From Vescimonas cirricatena (GTDB lineage Bacteria; Bacillota; Clostridia; Oscillospirales; Oscillospiraceae), in NCBI RefSeq assembly GCF_020687045.1, contig NZ_JAJEPW010000041.1:1-27642 (forward strand): a DNA stretch of 27,642 nucleotides. The letters run 5' to 3'. Position 1 is the first letter of the stretch; each line of letters begins with the position of its first letter. The notes beneath the pieces are model-generated. The model had not been told where the DNA came from and did no database searches. It saw nothing but the letters and a program-made list of their open reading frames with translations. Position numbers and translations under genes: made by a program. Shown one piece after another: positions 1 to 7,999 of this stretch.

Positions 1-677
1 GGATAGTAGCCGCTGTTGCCGGACTCGGTGATGACCACCTTACCGTCCCAAACCATGGCCACCAGGGCGTCCACGGCCTCCAGGATCTTCACGGTCTTGC
101 CCTGCTTGGCGCTCTGATCCGCCTCGGCCTGGGCCAAGGTGGTGCCCTCCCGGAACACGTTCACGGAGCCGTCGTCAAAGGCGGCGATAAACGCCCGGCT
201 GGAGTTGTCGTGATGCACCACGCCGTTCATCACCAGATAGCCGGAGGGCTCGCCGGTGTTGATGTTGAACCAGGAGGCGTTGACGCCGCCCACCACGTTC
301 AGGCCGGACTCTTTTTCATAGACATGGGCCTGGTCCGTGGTGGTTTTCAGGGTCCAGCCCTGCTCCTTGGGGTTGCGGTTGCCGTAACCGGCCACGATCT
401 TGGCGCGGCCGCCTGCGGTGTTCACCTCCATGACGTTGGCAACCGTCTGTGAGTTGCCTGTGGCATTGTTGGTGATGATGACCCGCTCGGAAATGTCGGG
501 TGCGATGGAGTAGTTTTTTACCGACGTGACATGATATCCCGTGCCGTCAATGGTGCTTCCCTTGCCAAGCTCCGCGCTCTGCGGATCCAGGCCGAAAGCC
601 GTCACTGGGAGCAGCGATACCAGCATGCAGAGCGCCAGCAGCGCTGCAGTCACTTTGGTTCGTTTCCTGTGTTGCAT
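1..677 (-). CDS. Secreted phosphodiester glycosidase (NAGPA/DUF2233-like), 3' end outside window
   Basis: This leftward gene runs off the left edge, so only about 225 N-terminal residues are visible. It starts at an ATG at 677 with an AGGAAGG ribosome site just upstream. Residues 1-30 form a signal peptide: a basic start (MQHRKRTK), a hydrophobic core and an AFG cleavage region, so the product is exported. The following region contains VVGGVNASWFN and SGYLVMNGVV, the pattern of the phosphodiester glycosidase (NAGPA, DUF2233) fold. That family removes sugars from phosphodiester-linked glycans and in Bacillota often accompanies surface-polysaccharide genes, which fits the LicD and glycosyltransferase genes upstream on the same strand. 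The exact substrate cannot be told, and C-terminal wall-binding repeats may lie outside the window. Confidence 0.75.
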   Translation of the reverse strand, partial: MQHRKRTKVTAALLALCMLVSLLPVTAFGLDPQSAELGKGSTIDGTGYHVTSVKNYSIAPDISERVIITNNATGNSQTVANVMEVNTAGGRAKIVAGYGNRNPKEQGWTLKTTTDQAHVYEKESGLNVVGGVNASWFNINTGEPSGYLVMNGVVHHDNSSRAFIAAFDDGSVNVFREGTTLAQAEADQSAKQGKTVKILEAVDALVAMVWDGKVVITESGNSGYY

Positions 678-712
678 GTTTTCCCTTCCTTTTTGTGTGA
701 TTTATATGCTCA

Positions 713-725
713 TTGCAGACTGCAA
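713..725. promoter_or_regulatory. Short perfect palindrome upstream of the secreted glycosidase
   Basis: TTGCAGACTGCAA is a 13-base perfect dyad about 36 bases upstream of the glycosidase start, next to a TATAAA-like box. It could be an operator, but no second copy was seen and chance is a real alternative. Confidence 0.2.
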
Positions 726-813
726 GCATACACTTGTTCAAACAGAGCGCGCTGAAGTTCACCGGACGGCAGGAAATGGACCGCGAACCCCAGCTATGTA
801 CCCTGATTTTATA

Positions 814-1680
814 TCAGCGAATACTTCTCGTATGATCTTCGATCCGCATGGTTTGCTGTATCTCCAGATACTCCGTATGGGGACGCTCCAGATCGAGAAT
901 AGCGACATGTTCTTTGCACTTACGCTCAGCCGGCGGAGAAGGCGTATGCCAATCACCATATAGCTGCGTCAGGAGTGCATCGTAGTGCGACGATATGGGG
1001 AAATCGGCGTCCTCAAAGCGCATATAGACCGTATCTTCGATCCAGGCACGAGGGAAAATGTTCTTTTTATATTTTCTGCCGCCAGCCAGAAAGGCCTGTA
1101 CCATACCCGATCCGGAGCCGCTTCTGCACACGCAGAATTCTTCAAGAGGGCCTCTGGGAAGCAACCGGCAGAACTGCATGAACAGCTTTTTCGCAATACT
1201 GTCCGTCTCATAGCCCCGCGCATAGAGCGCCTTCGCGAAGATCGCCCTTGATGCGGCAAACTGCAGCCATCCTGCGGCCGGGTGACCGGACAGATTATCG
1301 CAGGGAAAAATATCTATGTAAACGCCCTGATGCATTTGCGGATCCCGCGAGTGATATTTTTCTATACAGGTGGTGTTGTTCCGCCGTAGCTTGGAAAAGG
1401 GCATCGGCCAATGCGCGCCGTGCTCCTGCTGTACATAATAAATTTCCGGGTCAAAGTCACCAGCGGCCTCGTCAAAAAAGCGCTGATACTCACTGCGGAT
1501 CAAAATAACATCAATATCGTCGTCCCACGGAATAAACCCGTGGTGGCGTACAGCGCCCAAAGCAGTTCCCGCAAATAGCTGATATGAAATATGATGCCTT
1601 CTGCATACTGCATCGAAATCCTTCAGCATTTCAAGCAGAAGTTCCTGGTGCACAGTCATCTTCTCAAGTTGAACTGCCAT
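814..1680 (-). CDS. LicD family phosphotransferase
   Basis: This 288-residue protein starts with MAVQLEKMT and has a GGAGAGGAGAT ribosome site. Residues about 35-60 carry the family core GTALGAVRHHGF followed by IPWDDDIDV, whose acidic cluster binds metal in LicD and other nucleotidyltransferase-fold enzymes. LicD proteins transfer phosphocholine or other phospho-alditols to teichoic acids and capsular sugars at the inner membrane face. The length fits the family. It lies downstream of the GT2 gene on the same strand with a 138-base gap, so the two may be cotranscribed and decorate the same surface glycan. The transferred group is not predictable from sequence. Confidence 0.85.
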   Translation of the reverse strand: MAVQLEKMTVHQELLLEMLKDFDAVCRRHHISYQLFAGTALGAVRHHGFIPWDDDIDVILIRSEYQRFFDEAAGDFDPEIYYVQQEHGAHWPMPFSKLRRNNTTCIEKYHSRDPQMHQGVYIDIFPCDNLSGHPAAGWLQFAASRAIFAKALYARGYETDSIAKKLFMQFCRLLPRGPLEEFCVCRSGSGSGMVQAFLAGGRKYKKNIFPRAWIEDTVYMRFEDADFPISSHYDALLTQLYGDWHTPSPPAERKCKEHVAILDLERPHTEYLEIQQTMRIEDHTRSIR

Positions 1681-1818
1681 TGATCTCCTCTCCGCCGTGG
1701 CTCAGAAAATCCGCTGCGCCTTCGGTCATGCCGCCGCGCAAGCGGTGTTCGTTGATGATTGTGTGAATCTGGTTTATATATATTTGGATCGAGGCATCTC
1801 CCCAAAAGTATATTGCTG

Positions 1819-2703
1819 TCAGCCTCCTGTAGCATGCTGTTCCATTTCCGCCTGCTGCAATATACGTGTCTCGACAGAGTCTCCGACGGGCTTGTGCAGG
1901 ATTTTCCTGTAAATCAACTTCTGAAGGAATGCCGGAGATAAGAAAACGACCGTCTGTGCGCCGCAGGCAACCAGGAAATCCCACGGTGACGAGAAGCCTG
2001 ATCGAAGCGCGCTCCATCTTGTTTTTATAAATCCCCGGTAGGTTGCATGTGAAGTCCTTCTGTCTGCCGCGTTTTCCTTGATCCTTGCAAACACCAAGTC
2101 GTCGTTGATATTTTTGCAGTAGTAGCCCTCGTGCAGGATCCTGACATACAGATCATAGTCTTCGCTGCGGGTCATCGCCTTATAGCCACCGACTTTCAGA
2201 ACAGCGCTCCTCTTGTACATGACCGTCATATTATTAAACGGCTGCCGTCTCCTTGCGTATTTTTGTATTCCCTCATTATCGCAGGGAACAAGTCTCCGGC
2301 TGACAGGCTTTGCCGGGTCCTCCGTGAATTCAAGAATGTTTCCGCCGACTACCGTCAGCCTGTCATCTTCAGCAAACTCCTTCAGCTGCCGTTCGCACCG
2401 GTCCAAGACGGAGATATCATCCGAGTCCATTTTTGCGATCAATTCATTTTTGCAATGAGTAAGGCCGATATTCAATGCTGCCCCGGTGCCAATATTCTGC
2501 GGAAGGCGGACAAGATGAAGTACGGCAGGATTTTGCGCAAGATGCCGTTCCAAAACCGCATCCAGCTCTGCTGTCAGCGGCCCATCGCATACAATTACAA
2601 AGTCGTCCGTTCTGACGGTTTGATCCAGCATGCTTTGAATGGCTGTATCAAGATATACAGGTTCTTCTTTTGCATACACAGACATTAAAACTGAGTACTC
2701 CAT
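1819..2703 (-). CDS. Family 2 glycosyltransferase
   Basis: The protein has 294 residues when started at MEYSVLMSVY, which follows AGGAGAAAATTAGG; an upstream in-frame ATG would add 10 residues before the family's normal start. The GT-A fold is visible: the opening VLMSVY strand, the nucleotide-binding VIVCDG, the metal-binding AKMDSDDIS near residue 95, and a later SEDYDLYVRI that matches the catalytic ED region. It uses a nucleotide-sugar donor to extend a surface glycan at the cytoplasmic membrane. The C-terminus has a hydrophobic stretch and a basic tail that may touch the membrane. It precedes licD on the same strand and is divergent from the Wzz/kinase operon. Donor and acceptor are unknown. 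Confidence 0.88.
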   Translation of the reverse strand: MEYSVLMSVYAKEEPVYLDTAIQSMLDQTVRTDDFVIVCDGPLTAELDAVLERHLAQNPAVLHLVRLPQNIGTGAALNIGLTHCKNELIAKMDSDDISVLDRCERQLKEFAEDDRLTVVGGNILEFTEDPAKPVSRRLVPCDNEGIQKYARRRQPFNNMTVMYKRSAVLKVGGYKAMTRSEDYDLYVRILHEGYYCKNINDDLVFARIKENAADRRTSHATYRGFIKTRWSALRSGFSSPWDFLVACGAQTVVFLSPAFLQKLIYRKILHKPVGDSVETRILQQAEMEQHATGG

Positions 2704-2739
2704 CCTAATTTTCTCCTCTTGGACCGATATCAACTTTGA

Positions 2740-2853
2740 AAATACGCAGCAACTTTAAATTACGAAGCCAATGCTTTGCTTGATGAAAAAAACTTCGATT
2801 TCGCACATCTGAACGACACGCTGCTGCAATTGAAGCAAAACCTTATCGCATGA
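2740..2853 (+). pseudogene. Possible C-terminal coding remnant, unknown family
   Basis: Thirty-seven open codons end in TGA at 2851-2853 and read like a helical, charged protein tail (for example LLDEKNFDFAHLNDTL). There is no start codon or ribosome site. It may be the end of a gene destroyed when the region was rearranged, but the length is short enough for chance. I do not recognise the family. Confidence 0.22.
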
Positions 2854-2919
2854 TACAATTTCTTAACAACATCTACACATCTACAGGACTCAATATAAGT
2901 AAATGTGAAGAATAAAACG

Positions 2920-2948
2920 TTGAAATCCGGAAAGTGTTATGCTACAAT
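2920..2948 (+). promoter_or_regulatory. Sigma-A promoter of the Wzz/kinase/phosphatase operon
   Basis: TTGAAA at 2920-2925 and TACAAT at 2943-2948 are separated by 17 bases. The Wzz start lies about 60 bases downstream behind GGAAAGGAAAG. No operator repeat is obvious. Confidence 0.7.
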
Positions 2949-3007
2949 ATTACCATTATTTCACGATTTACTGGATGCTCCACTAAAAACGGAAAGGAAA
3001 GATATTC

Positions 3008-3748
3008 ATGAACAAGAGTGATGCATGCCGCGAGGTAGACATGATCACGCTGATGAGTGCCCTATGGCGCCGCGCGTGGATTATCGCCCTGATCTCGGTG
3101 GTACTTGGCGCGATCTGCTTTGCCTGGGCACGCTTTCTGATTACCCCCACTTATGAAGCCAGCGCCCTGATGTACGTCAATAACACACAGGATCCCGGCA
3201 AGCCGATCAGCAATTCCGAGCTTTCCGCGGCGCAGAGCCTTGTAGACACCTATATGGTCATCCTCAGCAGCCGCGCCACCCTGGATCAGATCCGTTCAGC
3301 CGCGAAGCTGACCTATACAGACAAACAGCTCACCAAAATGATCCGTGCGCAGGCGGTCAACGGAACTGAAGTTTTCGAGATCACTGTTGCCAGCACCGAT
3401 CCGCAGGAGGCCAGGAATATTGCCAACACGGTCACTCAGGTGCTTCCGGCCCGCATTGCCGACGTAGTGGAGGGCAGCTCTGTGCGGGTCGTGGATTATG
3501 CGCAGCTTCCCACCTCAAAGGCAAGCCCCAGCATTCCGCGCTATACGCTGCTGGGTATGCTGACCGGTCTTATTCTCAGTTGCGCGTTCTTTATCCTGCG
3601 GGAGCTTTTTGACAATCAGATCCGCAGCGAAGATCAATTGCTTCAGGCGTATCCCCAGATCCCGGTTTTGGCGGTTATCCCTGAGCTTTTGCAGCAAAGC
3701 AATGGCCATGACTACGGGTACAGGCAGAAGGAGGGATCCCACCAATGA
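3008..3748 (+). CDS. Wzz/CpsC-type polysaccharide chain-length regulator and kinase adaptor
   Basis: This 246-residue protein has the Wzz (PCP) layout: a short cytoplasmic N-terminus, a membrane helix at about 24-46, an extracytoplasmic region rich in helices with PTYEASALMYV, a second membrane helix at about 178-200 preceded by the proline motif (PTSKASPSIPRY), and a short cytoplasmic tail. In Gram-positive bacteria this protein (CpsC, YwqC) activates the partner tyrosine kinase and sets chain length of exported polysaccharide. The kinase gene begins four bases before this gene ends, which implies translational coupling. It is the first gene of a three-gene operon with its own promoter. No polymerase or flippase gene follows, so the glycan it controls is encoded elsewhere. 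Confidence 0.88.
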   Translation: MNKSDACREVDMITLMSALWRRAWIIALISVVLGAICFAWARFLITPTYEASALMYVNNTQDPGKPISNSELSAAQSLVDTYMVILSSRATLDQIRSAAKLTYTDKQLTKMIRAQAVNGTEVFEITVASTDPQEARNIANTVTQVLPARIADVVEGSSVRVVDYAQLPTSKASPSIPRYTLLGMLTGLILSCAFFILRELFDNQIRSEDQLLQAYPQIPVLAVIPELLQQSNGHDYGYRQKEGSHQ

Positions 3749-4551
3749 TCTTCAGGAAGGAACAGCCTATTCCGGAGGAAGCTGTCTCTTTAAGGGAACA
3801 GCGTGCCATGCAGGGGGACCGGCTCAGCTTTGCCGCCTCCGAGGCGTATAAGCTGCTGCGCACAAATCTGACTTTTGCCCTGCCGGATGAGAAAAAGTGC
3901 CGGGTCGTCGGTGTTACAAGCGCTATGCGCGGCGAGGGCAAGAGCACGACGTCCATCAACCTTGCCTATACGCTCGCCGAAACAGGCAAGAAGGTCCTGC
4001 TGATCGAGGCGGACATGCGGCGTCCCAATCTGGCGCGCCGTCTGGCGATCGATCCGGCTCCGGGTCTGTCCAATCTGATGGCAGGCCTGTGTCAGGAACA
4101 GGATGTGGTTCAGGATGTCGGACTGCTGGACGGCCTCAAGGTCATTACGTCCGGCGATATCCCGCCCAATCCGTCCGAACTGCTTGGTTCGGAGCGTATG
4201 AACGCCGTAACGGCAAACCTGGTGCGAAGCTTTGATTTTGTTATTTTTGACTTGCCGCCGATAAACGCTGTTTCGGACGGCCTGGTTGTCGCCAATCTGA
4301 TCCAGGGGATGCTCGTTGTCGTCCGGCAGGATTACAGCAACCGTCAGGATCTTTCGGCAACACTGCGCCAGCTGGAGTATCTGCATATCAAGGTGCTGGG
4401 CTTTGTTATGACCTGCGCCACGGCTTCCGGCGGCCGTTATGGCCGATATGCGCGCTACAGCCGCTACAAATACGGCTATGGCTACGGAGAGGAGGCACAA
4501 GCGGCTCCCGGTCCCTCCCCCAAATCCGATAAACCCCATATGAGGAAATAA
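3745..4551 (+). CDS. Bacterial tyrosine kinase (BY-kinase, CpsD/YwqD type)
   Basis: This 268-residue cytoplasmic kinase partners the Wzz-like protein encoded just upstream, with which it overlaps by four bases (ATGA). It shows the three BY-kinase motifs: Walker A (SAMRGEGKST, near residue 60), Walker A' (VLLIEADMRRP, near residue 85) and Walker B (FVIFDLPP, near residue 165). The C-terminus holds a cluster of seven tyrosines spaced by one or two residues (RYGRYARYSRYKYGYGYG), the usual autophosphorylation tail whose phosphorylation state controls polysaccharide polymerisation and export. The downstream PHP phosphatase would reset it. The family is certain. The symbol is left blank because several naming schemes exist. 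Confidence 0.92.
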   Translation: MIFRKEQPIPEEAVSLREQRAMQGDRLSFAASEAYKLLRTNLTFALPDEKKCRVVGVTSAMRGEGKSTTSINLAYTLAETGKKVLLIEADMRRPNLARRLAIDPAPGLSNLMAGLCQEQDVVQDVGLLDGLKVITSGDIPPNPSELLGSERMNAVTANLVRSFDFVIFDLPPINAVSDGLVVANLIQGMLVVVRQDYSNRQDLSATLRQLEYLHIKVLGFVMTCATASGGRYGRYARYSRYKYGYGYGEEAQAAPGPSPKSDKPHMRK

Positions 4552-4557
4552 AGCGCC

Positions 4558-5256
4558 ATGATCGACTTCCATTCGCATATTCTGCCAGCCATGGATGACG
4601 GAAGCAGGAACATCGAGGAAAGCCTGCAGATGCTGCGTATGCTTCAGGAGCAGGGCGTCGAAAGGGTTATTGCCACGCCGCATTTCTATGCGGATGAAAA
4701 CCCGCCGGACGTATTTTTGCGCCGCCGCGCGGACGCCTGGGAGCATTTACGGGCACACCTCACGCAGGGACTTCCTCATGTGCTTTTGGGTGCTGAGGTC
4801 CACTACTTTCAGGGAATCAGCCGCACAGCACAGGTCCGGCAGCTATGCATACAAGATACCGGTGTTCTTTTGCTGGAAATGCCTTTCAGCGGCTGGTCCT
4901 CCCGCACGGTAGAGGATCTCGCTGCGCTGGCTCAGCAGCAGGAGATGACGGTCGTGCTGGCGCATGTGGAGCGATATCTCCCCGACCAGCCCCGCGCCCT
5001 GTGGCCTAAGCTGCGGCGAATGGGCATTCTGTTCCAATGCAACGCGTCGTTCTTCCTTGACTGGCGCACGAAGCACAGGGCCGTAAAGATGCTGCGGAAC
5101 CGGGAAATAGATATCCTGGGCTCGGACTGCCACGGTGTGTCCTATCGTCCGCCTCGCCTGGACGAGGCTGCGAAGTTCATTTGTCGGCATGCAGGGAATG
5201 AAGCTTTATCGCGGCTGGAGGACTGTTCCCGGAAGCTTATAGGTACGGACCGATAA
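4558..5256 (+). CDS. PHP-type protein tyrosine phosphatase (CpsB/YwqE type)
   Basis: This 232-residue manganese-dependent phosphatase follows the kinase gene with a six-base gap. PHP-domain metal ligands are visible: IDFHSHILP at the N-terminus, ATPHFYA near residue 40, LGAEVHYF near 80, LAHVERY near 140 and GSDCHG near 190. In the CpsBCD/YwqCDE scheme it dephosphorylates the tyrosine tail of the kinase. The length matches the family (about 230-255). It ends the operon, and the next feature is a 61-base palindrome that may act as a terminator. The usual glycosyltransferase genes of a capsule operon are absent here. Confidence 0.92.
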   Translation: MIDFHSHILPAMDDGSRNIEESLQMLRMLQEQGVERVIATPHFYADENPPDVFLRRRADAWEHLRAHLTQGLPHVLLGAEVHYFQGISRTAQVRQLCIQDTGVLLLEMPFSGWSSRTVEDLAALAQQQEMTVVLAHVERYLPDQPRALWPKLRRMGILFQCNASFFLDWRTKHRAVKMLRNREIDILGSDCHGVSYRPPRLDEAAKFICRHAGNEALSRLEDCSRKLIGTDR

Positions 5257-5283
5257 ATGTCAAATTCCCTGCTCTTTGAAAGC

Positions 5284-5344
5284 TGAACTGCACCCCATTT
5301 GTTAGATAGTATGATATACCGTCTAACAAATGGGGTGCAGTTCA
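5284..5344. repeat. 61-bp palindrome with IS150-like ends (MITE-like)
   Basis: Two perfect 23-base inverted arms (5284-5306 and 5322-5344) enclose a 15-base loop. Each arm begins TGAACTGCACCCCATTTG, which resembles the terminal repeat of IS150-group IS3 elements as I remember it (TGTACTGCACCC). No transposase lies between them, and no clear target duplication flanks them. It could be a miniature non-autonomous element, a joined pair of IS ends, or simply a hairpin serving as terminator for the operon on the left. Confidence 0.6.
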
Positions 5345-5350
5345 AGTGGC

Positions 5351-5587
5351 ATGGCCCTTTCATTGGAGAACTATTTTCTTCTGGCCGAACTGAACGGAAG
5401 AACTGTCCGGATTGCAAAGCTGTCCAAGGCCTGCCGGGAGCGGCTGGATCGTCTGCGGTCAAATGGATACACGCCGTGCTCGGCCGAAGTTCGCTTTGTT
5501 GTGTCGTGGAAAAAAGAAGACACAGATGAAGAGATCCCGGTGATCCTATCCGACATCCATCTGCAAAAGGACACCGCCGCACAATAA
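5351..5587 (+). CDS. Small hypothetical protein (78 aa)
   Basis: The reading frame starts MALSLENYF immediately after the palindrome and ends 30 bases before the alcohol dehydrogenase start. The protein is hydrophilic, with a basic middle (KLSKACRERLDRLRSNGY) and an acidic end, and has no signal peptide or membrane helix. The codon pattern looks genuine, but the ribosome site is weak (GGGGTG inside the palindrome arm), so it may be the tail of a longer gene cut by the palindrome. I do not recognise the family. Confidence 0.45.
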   Translation: MALSLENYFLLAELNGRTVRIAKLSKACRERLDRLRSNGYTPCSAEVRFVVSWKKEDTDEEIPVILSDIHLQKDTAAQ

Positions 5588-5617
5588 GTGCCGCGGTATT
5601 TCAAAAGGAGAACACTC

Positions 5618-6682
5618 ATGAAAGCCCTGACCTACATAGAACACAACCATTTTGCGCTGCTGGACAAGCCGGAGCCGGAGATCATCGATCCCCGGGATGC
5701 CGTCGTGCGGGTGACGCTGGGCTCTATCTGCACCAGCGACCTGCACATCAAGCACGGTTCCGTACCCCGTGCCGTGCCCGGTATCACCGTCGGCCACGAG
5801 ATGGTGGGTGTGGTGGAATCCGTCGGTGCAGCGGTCAAAACCGTGCGCCCCGGCGACCGGGTAACGGTGAATGTGGAGACCTTCTGCGGCGAATGCTATT
5901 TCTGCCAGCATGGCTGGGTAAACAACTGCACCGACCCAGACGGCGGCTGGGCGCTGGGCTGCCGCATCGACGGCGGACAGGCGGAGCTTGTCCGGGTGCC
6001 CTATGCCGATCAGGGACTCAACAAGATTCCCGACAGCGTCACCAATGAGCAGGCGCTGTTTGTGGGCGATATTCTTGCCACCGGCTTCTGGGCCGCGAAG
6101 ATTTCGGAGATCAAAAGTGAGGACACCGTCCTCATCATCGGCGCAGGCCCCACAGGCATCTGCACGCTGCTGTGCGCAGCACTGAAAGAGCCAAAGCGCA
6201 TCATCGTCTGCGAGAAAGATCCGGCACGACTTACCTTTGTCCGGGAGCACTATCCGAAAGTGCTGACCTGCACACCGGAGGAATGCGAGGGCTTTGTGCT
6301 CTTAAATAGCGACCACGGCGGCGCTGATGTGGTGCTGGAGGTGGCAGGCGGCAAGGATACCTTCCGGCTTGCATGGCGCTGCGCCCGTCCCAACGCCATT
6401 GTAACGGTAGTTGCCCTCTACGACGAGGCACAGACGCTGCCGCTGCCGGAGATGTACGGCAAGAATCTGACCTTCAAGACCGGCGGCGTGGACGGCTGCG
6501 ACTGCGCGGAAATTCTGCGCCTAATCGAGCAGGGCAAGCTGGACACCACGCCGCTCATCACCCATCGCTTTCCTCTGAGCGAAATCGAAGAAGCCTACCG
6601 CATCTTTGAAAACCGGTTGGACGGGGTCATCAAGGTGGCCATCACGGCAGATAAACCGCATGAAAAATGCGGCACTGTATGA
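5618..6682 (+). CDS. Zinc-dependent medium-chain alcohol dehydrogenase
   Basis: This 354-residue MDR-family oxidoreductase starts MKALTYIEHN after AAAAGGAGAAC. Catalytic zinc ligands are Cys in SICTSDLHIKHG and the GHE motif (VGHEMVG). The structural zinc loop has four cysteines in ETFCGECYFCQHGWVNNC. The NAD(P)-binding Rossmann motif is IIGAGPTGIC at about residue 175. It oxidises an alcohol or polyol or reduces the matching aldehyde or ketone; the substrate cannot be assigned. The last ten residues (DKPHEKCGTV) extend beyond the usual end and come from fused RhuM-like sequence, so the native C-terminus was probably replaced in a rearrangement. Activity may well be intact. Confidence 0.9.
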   Translation: MKALTYIEHNHFALLDKPEPEIIDPRDAVVRVTLGSICTSDLHIKHGSVPRAVPGITVGHEMVGVVESVGAAVKTVRPGDRVTVNVETFCGECYFCQHGWVNNCTDPDGGWALGCRIDGGQAELVRVPYADQGLNKIPDSVTNEQALFVGDILATGFWAAKISEIKSEDTVLIIGAGPTGICTLLCAALKEPKRIIVCEKDPARLTFVREHYPKVLTCTPEECEGFVLLNSDHGGADVVLEVAGGKDTFRLAWRCARPNAIVTVVALYDEAQTLPLPEMYGKNLTFKTGGVDGCDCAEILRLIEQGKLDTTPLITHRFPLSEIEEAYRIFENRLDGVIKVAITADKPHEKCGTV

Positions 6683-6848
6683 TGTGGATGCGCGCACAAT
6701 CAGCGAACATATTAAGAAAATTAATGCGTACGGCGAATTGGCGGAATCGGCAACTATCCGGAAATTCCGGACGGTTCAAACAGAAGGCTCCTGTCAGGAA
6801 AACTGCCGTGTGGGAAATTCGACAACGTCTCAAAGCATCGGACCTTGA
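6660..6848 (+). pseudogene. Remnant of a RhuM-family gene
   Basis: The frame beginning MKNAALYDVD continues with ARTISEHIKKI and ESATIRKFRTVQTEG. This is the N-terminal DNA-binding-like block of RhuM (virulence RhuM family) proteins, which are usually more than 250 residues long. Here it overlaps the end of the dehydrogenase gene in another frame, loses similarity after QTEG and stops at 6848. It has no start of its own in the family sense, so it is a fragment left by deletion. RhuM-like genes are common near restriction and toxin-antitoxin loci, which fits this accessory region. Confidence 0.7.
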
Positions 6849-6865
6849 AACGGATGGAGGAGAAG

Positions 6866-7969
6866 ATGGATAAAGCAATTTTAGACAAGCTCATTCAATG
6901 CTACGAAACGGATATGGACGAGCTTTATGGCGGCGAACACGACGAGATATTCAAGTGGAGGGCGCTCAAAACCTTTCAGGCAGAATGGTTCCGTGCGGAT
7001 CATCCTGATTTTCTTTCCAGATTCAATGCGGCCACCAGAGATTTTTCCGTACTGATTGATAACAGCCGTATGCACCCCCGCAGCGGGGTCGTAAAGCTTT
7101 GGGAAAAGAATCCGGATGAAGTGGAGCGCTTGTTCTGCGAAGTGCTTTTTGCTGCGGATCATGGCGACCTGACACTGCGCCAGGAGCACATGGACGCATT
7201 CGTAGACGGGATGGAGCAACTGCGCGTTGCTCACTATCCCGCCAACTGGTCCTTTAAACAGGATCGCCATACAGCCTCCGCGTTTTTGGCTATGTACGCC
7301 CCGGAGGACAACTATATCTATAAGAGCTCCGAGGCAAACCTCATGGAAAACTACGGCGCGTATGGCTTCCATATAGGTTCCGGAGAACACTTTGACCTGA
7401 GTGCTTACTACAGGATGTGCGATGAGATTGCCGCAAGCTTCCGGGAACATTCTGCGCTCCTGGAAAAGCACTTCGATAAAATCCGTGAGCGCGACGACCT
7501 CATGGAAGACAGCAGTTTGCACATTCTGGTCTATGATCTGATTTATTGCAGCAAAACCTATAACTATTACAACAGGATCCACTTGCAGAAGCGAAAGCCG
7601 GAGAAACAGGCAAAAGTAGCAGCCCGGCAGGAAGCGGATGAGGTGAAGCGGCAGGCCCAGATTGAGGCGTTGACGACACAGATAGAGGCATTGTATGAAG
7701 CGCTTCCGGATGTTTCCGACATCTCGCTGACCAATGTGGAGGTCACATCCAGACTCTATGGCACTGGGATGGTGATTGAGCACGATCTGAACACCATTCG
7801 GGTACAATTCCTGGGTCTGGTAAAGTCTTTTATCCTGAATACGAAATATAATCGGCGGCCTTCTTTTGAAAACGATGCGGAAGTTGTTGCCGCCTATACA
7901 GAGTACACGAGTATAATGGACAGAATCCACACCCTTGAAAGACAGTTGCATCTGCTTGCTGCAAAGTAG
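6866..7969 (+). CDS. Uncharacterised 367-aa protein, N-terminus resembles McrB-type N-domain
   Basis: The start at 6866 (MDKAILDKLIQ) is supported by GGAGGAG five bases upstream. The first 220 residues contain DEIFKWRALKTFQ, LWEKNPDEVERLF and NYIYKSSEANLM. I associate this arrangement with the N-terminal domain of McrB-like restriction GTPases and some orphan relatives (KW..VK.F pattern, then YP..YY.YK). The last 120 residues are helical, with a basic coiled coil (KRKPEKQAKVAARQEADEV). There is no AAA+ GTPase domain, so it is not a full McrB. No signal peptide or membrane helix is seen. It could be a stand-alone member of a defence or DNA-binding family; the function is unknown. Confidence 0.75.
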   Translation: MDKAILDKLIQCYETDMDELYGGEHDEIFKWRALKTFQAEWFRADHPDFLSRFNAATRDFSVLIDNSRMHPRSGVVKLWEKNPDEVERLFCEVLFAADHGDLTLRQEHMDAFVDGMEQLRVAHYPANWSFKQDRHTASAFLAMYAPEDNYIYKSSEANLMENYGAYGFHIGSGEHFDLSAYYRMCDEIAASFREHSALLEKHFDKIRERDDLMEDSSLHILVYDLIYCSKTYNYYNRIHLQKRKPEKQAKVAARQEADEVKRQAQIEALTTQIEALYEALPDVSDISLTNVEVTSRLYGTGMVIEHDLNTIRVQFLGLVKSFILNTKYNRRPSFENDAEVVAAYTEYTSIMDRIHTLERQLHLLAAK

Positions 7970-7999
7970 GCTTTGCAGTCATAAATTCAGGAGAAAACC

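Larger units (their letters stand above)
2704..3007. other. Divergent intergenic region between GT2 and the Wzz/kinase operon
   Basis: This 304-base AT-rich region separates the leftward GT2 gene from the rightward Wzz gene. It holds a rightward sigma-A promoter (2920-2948), a possible coding remnant (2740-2853) and the two ribosome sites. No clear leftward promoter, riboswitch or terminator was found. Confidence 0.6.

Noticed and set aside
1664..1738. A 21-codon open frame (MTEGAADFLSHGG) overlapping the LicD start as a leader peptide
   Set aside because: It has no ribosome site and ends inside licD in another frame. No attenuator structure accompanies it.
3790..4746. A 318-codon minus-strand frame across the kinase and phosphatase genes
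   Set aside because: It spans two certain plus-strand genes and is a shadow of their codons.
6881..7951. A 356-codon minus-strand frame opposite the McrB-N-like protein
   Set aside because: No recognisable motif and no ribosome site, while the plus-strand frame has a perfect one and plausible protein composition.
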